DNA from: Atherinomorus stipes | Taxonomy: Eukaryota > Chordata > Actinopteri > Atheriniformes > Atherinidae | Length of the DNA stretch: 64,000 bases | Direction: 5' to 3' | Assembly: GCA_023101725.1 (NCBI GenBank) | Contig: JALJCO010003008.1 | Span: 496,001-560,000 of the forward strand | Shown: piece by piece, positions 38,179 to 48,867 of the stretch | Layout of the letters: each line of letters begins with the position of its first letter | How positions within the stretch are numbered: position 1 is the stretch's first letter | The notes under the pieces: model-generated | Told to the model about the DNA's origin: nothing | The model's input: the letters and a program-made list of their open reading frames with translations, nothing else | Database searches by the model: none | Translations under genes and position numbers: made by a program

Positions 38179-40660
38179 ATGGGAGGATTTTCTTCACATC
38201 TCATTCTTGGGCTTCTGTCTCTTCTCCTTCATATTAACCTCTTACTGGCTTATTCACTAAAAAACTGCAGCGTAAATTATCGGGAGAATCCCTTGGATGA
38301 TGTGTTTTTGGACTGTTCAGACCGAAAACTAGTGGCCATCCCTGATGACATCCCCAAATATGCTGTTTCGGTACTGCTCTTTTACAATCTGATTGAGAGA
38401 ATAAACAAAGATTTCAGTGGCATGTCAAAGCTGAGGAATCTGGATCTACAATCAAACCACATCGCACATGTAGATGATGGATCCTTTATGGATTTGGTGG
38501 CATTGAAAACTCTCCGCATGGGGCAGAACAAGCTCACCAATTTGACATGTAATTTGTTCCAGGGCCTGTCCAACCTTACTCTACTTGACTTAAGCAGCAA
38601 TGAGATCCAGTTCATCCATTTCTCAGCCTTCCAGTCTCTGACCAGTTTACAAACTCTAGATTTAACATCTAACAAGCTCCAACAAGTCAGTGAGATTCAG
38701 CCTGTCCTACAGCTCCCACAAATTCAGTGTCTTCACATTAGTTCAAATCAATTCTCCTCCTTTCAGACTAAAGACCTGCTGCCATCTTTGTCCTCCAGTC
38801 TAAGAGTTTTAGATATTTCTAATAATGAGCTGGAAAGGTTTAGCATCACAACACCAATTTTTCCTTACCTTCAGAGGATAGAACTTGCTCAATATGGACA
38901 AGAAGCTAGACTCAAATGGGACATACCTGACAAGACTTTACTGAGTAACATCACACAGTTGTATATTCTTAAGCCTATGCTTTCCTTTACCGAGATCCAA
39001 AAAGTCCTGCAGAATCTCGACTCACTTATGCATCTAAGTCTAAATTACGTGACCAAGTGGTTTAGCAAAGGACTGTTTGCAACTGTTTGCACAATTCCAA
39101 CACTGAAGAGGCTGGATTTGTCTTTAAACCATCTTGGTAACTTGACTGTGCAACTTTTACGGTGCTCTGAGCTCATAGAACTGGATCTGTCCACTACTCA
39201 CATTACTGAACTGCCCAAAAATTCAATTCAATCAATGAGAAAACTGCAGTCCCTGCACGTGGACACCAACATGCTAACCAAGGTTCCGGAAGACATTAGG
39301 AGCCTTGCCTCCCTTGAGATCTTGAGTATGAGTGATAATTTGATCTCTGAGTTGACCTGTGAGGATTTTGTGAACACAACAAATCTTACAGAGCTTGATC
39401 TGAGCAACAACCGCGTTGCCAAGCTGAGTAGGTGTGCCTTTGAAAGTCTTACTAACCTGAAGATTTTAGATCTGAGTAACAATCTGTTGTGGACAATGGG
39501 AGGCACATTTGAAACTCCTTTGCTACAGCTGGAGGTTTTGAATATAAGCCAAAACTTTATTACCATTCTAGAAGGGGGAGATTTTCAAGGTTTACAGTCC
39601 CTAAAATATCTGAATGTGAAATCAGATCATGTTGGACGGGTGAAACCCAAAACATTTAAAGGGCTTTTTAACATGGAAACTCTTATTGTATCTCTCCCAC
39701 TTGAGTATGAGCCAAACTTCAAGGGGTTGCACCATCTGAAAAATCTGACCATTTACATTTATGTTCCTGAAACTTTCAAAAGTTTGAGTCTGAATAATTA
39801 TGACGTCTTGAAATCTTTGAAAAGCTTTGCAGTAATCTGCAGTGGTTTTCACTATGGCTTCCCTTTTGATGTACCAATAGAAATGCTCCGGGCTATGCAG
39901 CATTTGGAAGACTTTACAGCTGTGAATGTCTATCTTCAAGCTCCTGAATGGGACACGTTCCAGTTCAATTCCCAACTCAAAAGTCTCACATTTGCACAAA
40001 CAGATTTGTCAGATTTGGACTCTGAACTTTTTCAAACAATTCCAAACCTGAAGATTCTTGATCTTTCTGAGTGTAAGCTCAGGTCTTTAGACTTTCTGGT
40101 TCAGGCTGATCTCACTGCACTCAAATATCTGAAACTGCATGATAATGAGCTTGCTGTGATCAATGAGACAGTCTTTGAGTTTCTTCCCTCTTTAACATAC
40201 TTAGACCTCAGCAATAACCCGTTCACCTGTGATTGCTCAAATGCCGGCTTCATCCAGTGGGTGAAGAACAATAATCAAACATACGTTGTAAATGCTCACC
40301 AGTACACTTGTTCTTTTCCCGTGGCTGAGCGAGGAAGTATGTTACTAGACTTTGATGTCCAATCCTGTTGGATGGATGATGGTTTCCTCTGCTTCATATC
40401 CAGCACTTGTCTGGTTGTTCTGACTCTCCTGACATCCTTTTCCTACCATTTCCTGAGGTGGCAGCTTTATTACGCCATCCACCTCTTCTTAGCCTTCCTC
40501 TACGACACTAGGAAGAAAAAGAAATTAAGTCATCCTCACTTCGATGCCTTTGTTTCCTACAATGTCCGTGACGAGGAATGGGTTTACCAAGAGATGCTTC
40601 CCAAGCTGGAAGGAGAACAGGGGTGGAGACTTTGCCTGCACCACAGAGACTTCCAACCAG
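38179..40660 (+). CDS. TLR coding exon 1: signal peptide, LRR ectodomain, membrane helix, first third of TIR
   Basis: Encodes residues 1-827 plus the first base of codon 828. The start is the first ATG in this frame after a probable 3' splice site at 38117-38118, and it is followed directly by a hydrophobic leader. The exon closes with CAACCAG followed by GTAAAG, a good donor, leaving a phase-1 intron exactly at the box 2 Pro-Gly of the TIR domain. If the donor is not used the frame runs on to a stop at 40774-40776, giving 865 residues with only about a third of a TIR domain. Confidence 0.94.
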
Positions 40661-43600
40661 GTAAAGACGATCTCTCATCATCTTTTCTTTTTTTAACTCG
40701 TACAATTTTTAGATACAGGGATGTTAAAGGATACGTTTCTTTTTTTTCAACCTGGACCTTGTTTCTAGGAGTTTAATACATGCAATTACTCACCAGTAAA
40801 GTTTTTGCATCACTTTGAGTCCTTCGGAAGATATTATGTTGAGTCGCTCTTTGGTGAACGTCCAGTATCATGGCGGAGATGGGGCAGCTACTATATAAGA
40901 CATTATCAGCAGCAAAACTCCTTGATTTTTGCCAATGCTTTAAGTTGAATGAATGAACGAACGAGTACTATTCACTCAAAGTGATGCAGAAACGTTACTG
41001 GTAAGTATGCTCCTAGAAATACTCCTAGAAATAAGGTCAAGGTTGGAAAAAAGAAACTTAAACTTTAAGTCCTAGGGGATGACATATAGACTGATCCGAC
41101 GAGCATTTTGTGAGTGGCGCAATCGTGCGGCGCCGCCATTAAGGTGGGGACAAGTCCCAATAGGGGATTATCACATTTCCGCGTTCCGGTTTCCGGAAGT
41201 TGAAACATTTGACACTTCCTGTTCCGGGCCATGTTAACGACAGCCGTTCCTGCTCTGTTATACTGTTTAAATCGGATAAACTCCAAACATATTTAAGTTT
41301 TCATTCTAGACTGAAGTGATACTGGATCAAAAGCTGGATCAAAGCGATCGATTCGCCGCGGTGAAGGGCCGAACTTTATAATAAAACACACGTTTGTTTG
41401 TCCCCAGTGGGGCACAACACCGGCACTTCACAGCATGCTAGCATTAGCCAGCTAACGTTTACTGACGTGCTTAACATTGTGCGTCTTAAAACACACAAAC
41501 ATCTGAAAATCGGGTCTGTACCTCCCCGTTTCCAGTGGAACAACTGGGGACTGCCAAGAAAGGAGACGCTTTCAGATGATTGTGTGTTTTCAGCCGCACA
41601 AAGTTAGGCAAGTCATCAAGCTGGCTAATGCTAACCTGCTAACAATAGTCCGCCAGCTACTACTCTGTTAAACTTTGTAAATCGGATAAACGCCAATGCC
41701 AAGTTTTCATTCCAGACTGAAGTGATGCTGAGGAAGAAGTGGATTAAAACGACCAATTCGCCGCGGTGAAGGACCGAACTTTATAATAAAACGACACACG
41801 TTTGTTTGTGGCCGGCAGACTGCGCAGTCGTGTTAGCAGGTTAGCATTAGCCAGCAACTTTGTGCGGCTGAAAACACACAATCATCTGAAAGCGTCTCCT
41901 TTCTTGGCAGTCCCCAGTTGTTCCACTGGAAACGGGGAGGTACAGACCCGATTTTCAGATGTTTGTGTGTTTTAAGACGCACAATGTTAAGCACGTCAGT
42001 AAACGTTAGCTGGCTAATGCTAGCATGCTGTGAAGTGCCGGTGTTGTGCCACACCGGCGACAAAATACGTGTTTTATTATAAAGTTCGTCCCTTCCCGCG
42101 GCAAACGATCGCTTTGATCCAGCTTTTGATCCAGTATCACTTCAGTCTAGAATGAAACTTAAATATGTTTGGAATTTATCCGATTTAAACAGTATAACAG
42201 AGCAGGAACGGCTGTCGTTAACACTGGCCCGGAAGAGGAAGTGTCAAAAGCCGGCAACTTCCGGTAAGCGTGATAATCCCCTATTACCTCCTATCTACCA
42301 ACATGAAAAGCAGCGTGAATATCTGGATTTACAACGTTGGACAGTCATCTAAGGTCATGATAGGTATGTTATCCAGAGATCTTTAAAGTATTCTGACATT
42401 TATTTATTTATCTTTTTATTTTTTTAAACATCGGATCATTAATCAAAAAAAAAAAAAGGGGGGAAAGGAGGGGGGGGAAAGGGGGAGGGGGGAGAAGGAA
42501 AAGAGTGGGAAGGGTGGGAAAAAACAGAGGAAAGGGAAGAAGAAAAAGATCAAATATGAAAGAGTGAAAAAAAAGGGAGAAAAATAAGAAAAAAATCAAA
42601 GAATCGGGGAGAATAAAAAAGGATAAAATAGGTGAACTGATTAGGAAAAAAAAAAAAAAATAAATCATAAAAAAAAAAAAAAAAAAAAAAAAAATAATAT
42701 CGAAAAAAAGAATAAAAACAAGGAAAAAGAGGGAAAAAAAAAAAAAGAGAAAAAGCAAACACTGATGAATGAAGAATAATCCGGCAGACATGACGACAGT
42801 TCCATATGTGTTCAAAGTCTCATCATGTCCAGTAAACGTGTCTGCAGACAGGAATTTTCCTGGCACAGATGTGAAGGGGGCTCCTGCAGCTAGACACCAG
42901 TAAGAGCACTTATTTTATCCTCTTCTAATCAATTTAAGATATAAACTAACACCATCCTCATGAGCTTTTAAACGTTAACTGGCAACACAACAAAAGGCTG
43001 AGCCATTAACTGTCTGTAAAACTGGGAAAGTAACTTAAAAACTGCAATAAAACCATTTAAATCCGTATTGTCAGCGGTGTAAAGCATCTCGTCATAACTT
43101 CATGTCTGGTTTTGGTGAACAGCGCCACAGTCTGGTCAGATGTGCTGAAATGCAGCAATGTTTGCTAATAACTCATTTATGCAGGTGTGCCTGTTTCTGT
43201 TACATAGATCATCATGAAGAATGTTTTTGTCTATAAAACATGTAAAAAAAAATGTCAAAATCATGTCATCAGCACTTTAGGGATGATTTCTGAGGACAGA
43301 ATCCACCTTGAAGCCTGATTAAGTTTATTGGAAAAGATTTATCTTCGTTCATTAGAATGCAGCAGTTTCTAACTGCAGGATGTTGTTTGATCAGACATTT
43401 ATGGCCTCTGATCTTATCTGATTTCCTGCCACACACATAGTCGACAGTAAATGCAAAGCCTCACATGCTCTTTATTTTTTGCTGGTTTCACATCCCCCTT
43501 CTCAGTTCCTAGAATCCGTCACATATAGATGCACTGATGTTCCCTCCATTAACCAAGTTTCACTGGTTTTTGATGCGGCTTGTGGTGTGAACACACAATT

Positions 43601-45801
43601 TGATGTTCTTGCACGCACTTAAAGGTGCTTTACTCAACAGCAATCTTATGGCAGATTGAGCAGATTGGAGTCCGTTTCAAAAGGATCATAAAAGCTACAG
43701 TAAACTCTACCTCAGCTTGACTCATTCCATCTTCTTTTTATCATTTTTCACAGTTAGTAACAAAACTGAAGATAACAACTGGTGAACAGTACTTGTGGCA
43801 CAGTTTTGTCTGTTTAGCTGACTGGCTTCCAGACAGAAAAACACAGTGAGAATACCACAAAATATGTCATGCCTTGTGTCTGCAGGTAAACCCATTATAG
43901 AGAATATCACAGATGCCATCTACGGCAGCAGGAAAACCATCTGTGTCATCAGCCACCACTACCTGCAGAGTGAGTGGTGCTCCAGGGAGATCCAGATGGC
44001 CAGGTGGGGGTGCTGTCTTCCATCATCCTGTCTTCTTTGTACAGATATACAGAAGAAAATCTCTGTGCACATCTCCCACATTAATATGAATAGAAATAGC
44101 TTTTAGTTATATCTGCTGAACTGTCACTGAGCCCTGACAGCTGATGGAAGTATATAAAACTATCTTAAAAATAAATAAATAAACAAACCCAAGTTACACT
44201 GATTCTGAAAAAAATCCATCTTACATGAATCAAAAGGAGGAGTTATTTATTCATCTAATTAGAAGGAACATCTAGTTTTCAGCTAATTTTCAACGACAAG
44301 CAACAGCAGGTTGGATGGCGGTGTGCACTCGTCCAGAACACTTCCAGCTGTAATGTAAAATAAATATGTTTCAGATAGCAATGCAAAGACAAATGACTGT
44401 GTCTGACTTTTTAACATGTTTACCTATAAAAAAAAAAAAAAAAGTGACAGAAGATTTATTTTAACCTGGCCAAACTGGTTATCCATGTCCTTTGAAGAAA
44501 CTAGCCACATGGGACTGTTTCGCTATGTGGGACTGGTTTTACCGGATCAAAGATCATAATCAGAACCTGGGGCGGCTGTGGCTCAGGTGGTAGAGCAGGG
44601 CAACCAATGATCAAAGGGTCAGGGGTTCAAATCCCGTTTCCCCCATCCGTATGTCATTGTGTCCTTGGGCAAGACACTTACCCCCCCTTGCCTCCAGTCG
44701 GGGTACTACTGGTGTATGAATGCGTGTGAATATTCTGGTGGTAGTGGTCAGAGAGACCGTTGGCAGCAAAATGGCTGCCACGCTTCTGTCAGTCACATAC
44801 ATAGCCTACCATCACCAAATATGAATGAGGAGTGAAAGAATGATGGATTTACTTTGAGTGCCTTTGAAAAGCACAATATAAATCTTATCCATTTTCATTA
44901 TTATTTTTGGGAGTAACTGAAAACGCTTCATGTTTATAGGGACTAGGGGCATGAATTTTCAAAAAACAAACATGCATGTCCATTTTTTTTAATACTAATG
45001 GAGCGCTAAATACCAAAAAGGATGTTTCCACCCACATCTCTCTCTCCGTTGCCTTCAACAGGCTGTGTGCTGCAAATTGTGCTGCAATTCGATGGCCAAA
45101 TTTCCCGCACTGCCCTGTGGACGTGACGTCAAATGACGTTTTTTGATACAGGAAGAAGACGGTCGCAGTAAATTCAAACACTGTAAGCGATAGATATGGA
45201 TTTTTCTGCCGTCAGCAAACAATCCAGATCAACTGAAAGACCGCTGACAAGTGTAACTACGAAGAAAAAGCTTAGTAAACAACATTATAACTTGAGTCTG
45301 TGCACGCTCCTGTGGCGGCTTGGCTCGTGGCTGCAGTTACCCGAAGCGGCAGTCGCGAGTTTCATTTCTTAATCTTGCCTCTAGTCCCTTTAATGAATTC
45401 ATCATGAAAAATGTGCAAACCGGAGCTGAGAAAACCATATAAGTAGCTATTAAGTTACATGAAGAAGTAAAAATCTGAAGAGCTGGATGAATTACCATCA
45501 ATTTGACCTATAAAATAACTGATAACAAATACTGTTTCTGTCTCTTCTGCCCTTTGACAGTTTCCGTCTGTTTGATGAGAGGAAGGATGTTTTGATCCTC
45601 CTGTTTCTGGAGGAGATCCCGTCTCACCAGCTGTCTCCATACTACCGCATGAGAAAGCTGGTGAAGAAACGAACCTACCTGAGCTGGCCTCAGGCTGCAC
45701 AACACCCAGGACTCTTCTGGCAGAATGTCCAGAGGGCTCTGCAAACGGAGGACACACATGAAGAGAACACAGACCTGCTGACCGGACAAAGAGAATGCTG
45801 A
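38179..45801 (+). CDS. Toll-like receptor, TLR11 subfamily (TLR13/21/22/23-like), 3 coding exons
   Basis: Innate immune receptor. TLR11-subfamily members sense microbial nucleic acid or other ligands at endosomes or the cell surface and signal through TIR adaptors such as MyD88; the ligand here is not inferable. The coding exons 38179-40660, 43886-44003 and 45561-45801 join in frame to 946 residues, a usual length for TLR21/22/23. Seen in order: signal peptide (about 1-24), N-terminal cysteines C30 and C46, a long array of LxxLxLxxN repeats (about 60-680), LRRCT with C684, C686, C711 and C730, membrane helix (about 736-758), basic KKKK juxtamembrane stretch (779-782), TIR domain (about 787-930). 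TIR box 1 is FDAFVSY (788-794), box 2 has RD (823-824) and PG (827-828), box 3 has FW (919-920). Many N-x-S/T sites dot the ectodomain. All junctions are GT-AG. No stops or frameshifts, so it appears functional. Family certain; exact paralogue not. Confidence 0.95.
40728..41064. mobile_element. TTAA-flanked MITE in TLR intron 1
   Basis: Ends are imperfect inverted repeats about 95 bp long: both carry a CTAGGAG segment and, further in, a TTTGCATCACTTTGAGT / ACTCAAAGTGATGCAGAAA pair. TTAA lies on both sides (40724-40727 and 41065-41068), as for piggyBac- or Kolobok-type insertions. The element starts only 67 bp after the exon 1 donor and supplies the end of the exon 1 read-through frame. Confidence 0.7.
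41163..42281. mobile_element. Foldback element with about 460-bp near-identical inverted arms
   Basis: The arms 41163-41644 and 41831-42281 are near-perfect reverse complements, differing mainly by a small insertion near the inner end of the left arm. Both outer ends read GGGGATTATCAC with TA outside (41161-41162, 42282-42283), consistent with a TA target site. The 186-bp spacer holds a third, diverged partial copy (about 41663-41812) in the same direction as part of the left arm (about 41252-41402). Mirrored open frames at 41398-41607 (+) and 41833-42063 (-) simply reflect the palindrome. No transposase seen. Superfamily assignment (Tc1/mariner-like by TA) is tentative. Confidence 0.85.
42448..42775. 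repeat. Polypurine tract (A/G on + strand) in TLR intron 1
   Basis: About 330 bases almost entirely A and G, with runs of A up to about 24 and several G runs. The complementary strand reads as an artificial Phe/Leu/Pro-rich frame. May be a real low-complexity tract or a gap-fill artefact. Confidence 0.7.
43886..44003 (+). CDS. TLR coding exon 2: central TIR segment
   Basis: A 118-bp exon, too short and split to stand out alone. It is preceded by CTTGTGTCTGCAG and followed by GTGGGG. It completes Gly828 and encodes residues 829-866, including the typical TIR stretches KTICVIS and SEWCSREIQMA. The phase (1 at entry, 2 at exit) matches exons 1 and 3 exactly, which is strong support for the gene model. 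Confidence 0.92.
44570..44909 (+). mobile_element. tRNA-derived SINE, V-SINE-like
   Basis: Pol III box A-like TGGCTCAGGTGG (44579-44590) and box B GGTTCAAATCC (44624-44634) are spaced as in a tRNA head. The body contains TGTCCTTGGGCAAGACACTTA and a tail with GAAAAGCACAATATAAAT, as I recall for widespread fish V-SINEs. It is not a tRNA gene: no cloverleaf and a long non-tRNA body. It lies inside TLR intron 2. Confidence 0.8.
44938..45389 (-). mobile_element. TTAA-type MITE, AGGGACTAG family, copy 2
   Basis: Ends AGGGACTAGGGGC and GCCTCTAGTCCCT are inverted repeats; TTAA follows the right end (45390-45393) and TTAT precedes the left. It is homologous to the elements at 4912-5426 (opposite orientation) and about 47954-48438 (same orientation) over most of its length, including GAAGAAGACGG and AACAACATTATA blocks. 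Located in TLR intron 2. Confidence 0.8.
45561..45801 (+). CDS. TLR coding exon 3: C-terminal TIR segment and stop
   Basis: A 241-bp terminal exon after the acceptor CCTTTGACAG. Its first base completes Ser867; it then encodes residues 868-946 with FRLFDE, the hydrophobic VLILLFLEEIP strand, the YLSW segment and the box 3 FW motif (919-920). The tail after the TIR domain is about 16 polar, acidic-rich residues ending in Cys, followed by TGA at 45799-45801. Confidence 0.93.
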
Positions 45802-45924
45802 GAAAACCATTGTTTCCTTTGAGTTCATTGAAAGGTGGATCAACCCCTTCATTTGCATAAATGAGCAGAAAAACATGCAGCGATGAAAAATATCAGATAG
45901 AAACATATAAAAACGAGATGTGAA

Positions 45925-45930
45925 AATAAA
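45925..45930 (+). terminator. AATAAA polyadenylation signal of the TLR gene
   Basis: Canonical AATAAA 124 bp after the TLR stop codon and just before the hAT element at 45995, so the 3' UTR is probably short. Confidence 0.55.
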
Positions 45931-45994
45931 TGCTATCGGAAATGAATGGAGATGAGGGACTGTGACTGAATTTGAAGCACATAGAGGTATGTAT

Positions 45995-46575
45995 TAGGGC
46001 TGGGTGATATACCGGTATGACAAGGTAGATATGATATTTACATGAGAGAGATATGATATATTTACATATACCGTTATATCGCGGTATTAGTTGTGCAAAT
46101 GTTTTGGTTTTATTTTTTGGTAATGACCCGGTTGCACCTGACAAACCCCGGTCCTCTCTCCCTCACTTCCTGAGTGCAGCCGGCTGCTCCTGCCCCCCTC
46201 AATAAACTAATTTTTAAAAGGCTTTAACTTATAGTAGTAGTTCTATGTTTAGATCTTTTAAAACTTGCTACATTGCAATCTACAGTATTTATGTTCTTAC
46301 ACTGGTCCATATTGGATACTAGGCGAAATCAGCCAGTATTGGGTAACAGCTTATATCGGATATTGTTTTTTTTGTTTGTTTGTTTGTTTTTGTTTTTTTG
46401 TTTGTTTTTTTCAGACCCAATTAGCAGTATCGTCTTCTGGCCCAAAAATCCCACATTGGTAAGGCTCTCGTTTAGATACTAAAAAACAGGATAAAAATAC
46501 TGGGATATATCGTATATCGTCATCTAAAAAAATATATATTGTGATATGATATTTGGTCCATATCGCCCAGCCCTA
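45995..46575. mobile_element. Non-autonomous hAT element downstream of the TLR gene
   Basis: Ends TAGGGCTGGGTGATAT and ATATCGCCCAGCCCTA, flanked by a perfect 8-bp duplication GTATGTAT (45987-45994 and 46576-46583). 581 bp with many TATATCG subterminal motifs and no gene. It starts about 65 bp after the TLR polyadenylation signal. Confidence 0.9.
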
Positions 46576-46583
46576 GTATGTAT

Positions 46584-47799
46584 GACAAGCCAAATGGGGA
46601 TAAAAGATCATTTTGAATACATTTATAATGAAAAATAAAAACAATAACTTGAACAGAATAATAAATGTGGAAAGTGAATAAGGGTGATAGCTTATACAGA
46701 TGGAATAAAAACAAGTATTAAGTCATTTGCATCTTCATCATTAAAAGTGTGAATTAATTTAGCTTCATTTCAATAATTTTATAAACTTCTGGTTTTCACT
46801 GAAAATCTTCTGGTTTTCTACAGAAATCTACAAGGCAGTTCCTCTTTTGGCCTGGACTGTACAAAAATGAAAGAGAAGATAAATAATACCATTTTGAGAG
46901 AACTGGAGTCAACAAAAGTATGAACACTGCAGTTTGAAGAAAAAAAAAATTATTTTTTGTTTTCCCCCTCTGTTGAATAGTACTTCCACTCTTGTGAAAA
47001 TGGTGTGCATTTGTTATGAATGTAAATTTTCTATCTTTTTTTTTTAATCTTACAAATGGTCCAAGCTGTGCCTGATGAATTGTTGCAAGCTACAATTGTT
47101 CTAATATTCAAATTTTAGGTGATCATTTGACATCAGCCCTTTTCTGTGCTTATTTTCATGCTACCGCTATTGATAATTCACATAACTGTTTTAAAGAAAA
47201 ACAGTTAATTAACTGGCAAGTTTGCCCCAGTGATAAACAGCTAAAGAAAATGATATGTTGTTATATTTCCAAGCATATTTATGTTACCATATAACTGTAT
47301 GATGAATAGACTTTTCTAAATATTCTATAGATTATATAAAGATAAATTAAATGAATAAAACAGTAAAATACAATTGGGAAATGAAACAAAACCACTGTGC
47401 TTGTCTGTAGAAGTCAAATGTGGAAAAATGTGACATGGTTTAGTTTTTAAAATTCCATGCAGACAAAAAAAAAATATTATTTTTTTTAGTGGAAACTTCA
47501 ATTCTCATTTTATTTTGTTTTTTGTCTGTTTTTTTCAACCAAGTTAATTGTGCTTTAGGGTGAATATAAGAAGGATTATGATGAACTGTATCCATAAAGT
47601 GAAAGGAAAATAGCATTGCAAGTAATGCTTTAGCATGGTTTGAAAAACAGGAAGCTGAGGGATATTTAATTTTTCTATAAGGTTCCTGATTTTTCTTAAA
47701 ACAAAAACATTAAATTTTCCAAATAAGGCAGGTGATCTCCTCCTCTCAGCATAGTAGATAATAGCATTGTTTGTTTTGTATTGAGCAAGTAGCAGCCAC
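46584..47799. other. Non-coding, nothing recognised
   Basis: Very AT-rich sequence between two transposable elements; no domain-bearing frame. Confidence 0.55.
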
Positions 47800-47803
47800 T
47801 TAA

Positions 47804-48863
47804 AGGTCCAGTGTGTAACTACTGTACTTTGGCTTATTATAATTAAAATATAAATATTGCTTCCATATATACATATTTTTTTTTTATCACAATCGCATCC
47901 CAATCAAAGCGTTCTTGTAGCTTAAAATGAGGCAGCTTAAAATGTAGCTTAAAAGGGACTAGAGGCAGGAATTGTAAAAGAATACTCTTGCATGTCCAGT
48001 TTTTTTTTATAGTAATGGGTGATGAAGTGTTGAAACCAAAAAGAACGAGCTCACCCACGTCTCTCTCCGTTGCCTTCAACAGGATGTGTGCTGCAAAATG
48101 TGCTGCGATTCGGTGGCTGAATTTCCCGTGCAGTCCTGCGGATGTGACGTCAATTCATGCTGCATAAGCATCTCCAACAGTTTAGATACAGGAAGAAGAC
48201 GGGTCGCGTTGGATTCAAACACTGTCAGGGATAGTTATGGATTCTTCTGCCGTCTGCAAACAATCCAGATCTACTGAAAGACACTAAAAAGTGTAATTAT
48301 GAAGAAAAAACGTAGCAAACAACATTATAGCTTCAGTTTGTGCACGCTCCTATGCTGGCTTGGCTGGTGGCTGCAGTTACCCGGAGCGCCAGTCGCAGCA
48401 CTCGCGAGTCTCATCCCTTAATCCTGCTCCTAGATTCTTTGGCGATGGCGTTCACGACCGAATGCTTTCATGTTGCCTCGCCATCTTCAGATGTGGTAGC
48501 TGAAAGGGGACAAACTTGTCAGCCAGACGCGTTTTACTAGCTGCCCGTGTGTTGTAGCCAACTCGCCACTGAGGGAGGAGGAGGGGGAACAAGCCGTTTT
48601 CCATGGAAATGGAGGACCATCCATTGGCCCACAAGAGGAAGGAAGTAATAACTGGGAGAAAACAGGAGTATCCAGCAGTGCAGCCAGCATTCACCAAATG
48701 GCAACACTGTGCAAGATGTTGACATTGTCACATTCGTGGCTCTCCAATGCTTTGGTAATGGTAATAACACTCTTATACAGGGAAGGTGCCAGAGAGCACT
48801 ACTTGGTTGTTTGAATTCAGTTAGCACATCACTAGATGGGAGTAATTCTTACACACTGGGTCT
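47804..48863. mobile_element. TTAA-flanked DNA element carrying a nested MITE
   Basis: Inverted ends AGGTCCAGTGTGTAA and TTACACACTGGGTCT, each next to TTAA (47800-47803 and 48864-48867). The middle 485 bp is MITE copy 3. No transposase frame seen; the long minus-strand frames across 48452-48827 are shadows in repeat DNA. Confidence 0.75.
47954..48438 (-). mobile_element. TTAA-type MITE, AGGGACTAG family, copy 3 (nested)
   Basis: Starts AGGGACTAGAGGC just after CTTAAA and runs to a degraded right end near TCCTAGATTCTTT. Shares blocks with copy 2, including CGTTGCCTTCAACAGG, GGAAGAAGACGG and AACAACATTATA. It sits inside the element 47804-48863. Confidence 0.75.
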
Positions 48864-48867
48864 TTAA

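Larger units (their letters stand above)
40661..43885 (+). other. TLR intron 1 (phase 1), filled with mobile DNA
   Basis: 3225 bp between GTAAAG and TGCAG. It holds a TTAA-flanked MITE (40728-41064), a foldback element (41163-42281) and a polypurine tract (about 42448-42775). The remaining 42780-43885 shows nothing recognisable. Confidence 0.85.
44004..45560 (+). other. TLR intron 2 (phase 2), holds a SINE and a MITE
   Basis: 1557 bp between GTGGGG and TTTGACAG. It contains a tRNA-derived SINE (about 44570-44909) directly followed by a TTAA-type MITE (44938-45389), leaving little unique sequence. Confidence 0.85.

Noticed and set aside
41398..42063. Two nearly identical short proteins on opposite strands
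   Set aside because: They are mirror images produced by the palindrome, not two genes.
42408..42866. 152-codon minus-strand frame rich in Phe, Leu and Pro
   Set aside because: Direct by-product of the polypurine tract; no domain.
44570..44650. Possible tRNA gene (clear box A and box B)
   Set aside because: Followed by a long SINE body and tail, and no full cloverleaf; it is the head of a tRNA-derived SINE. The same applies to 20347-20420.
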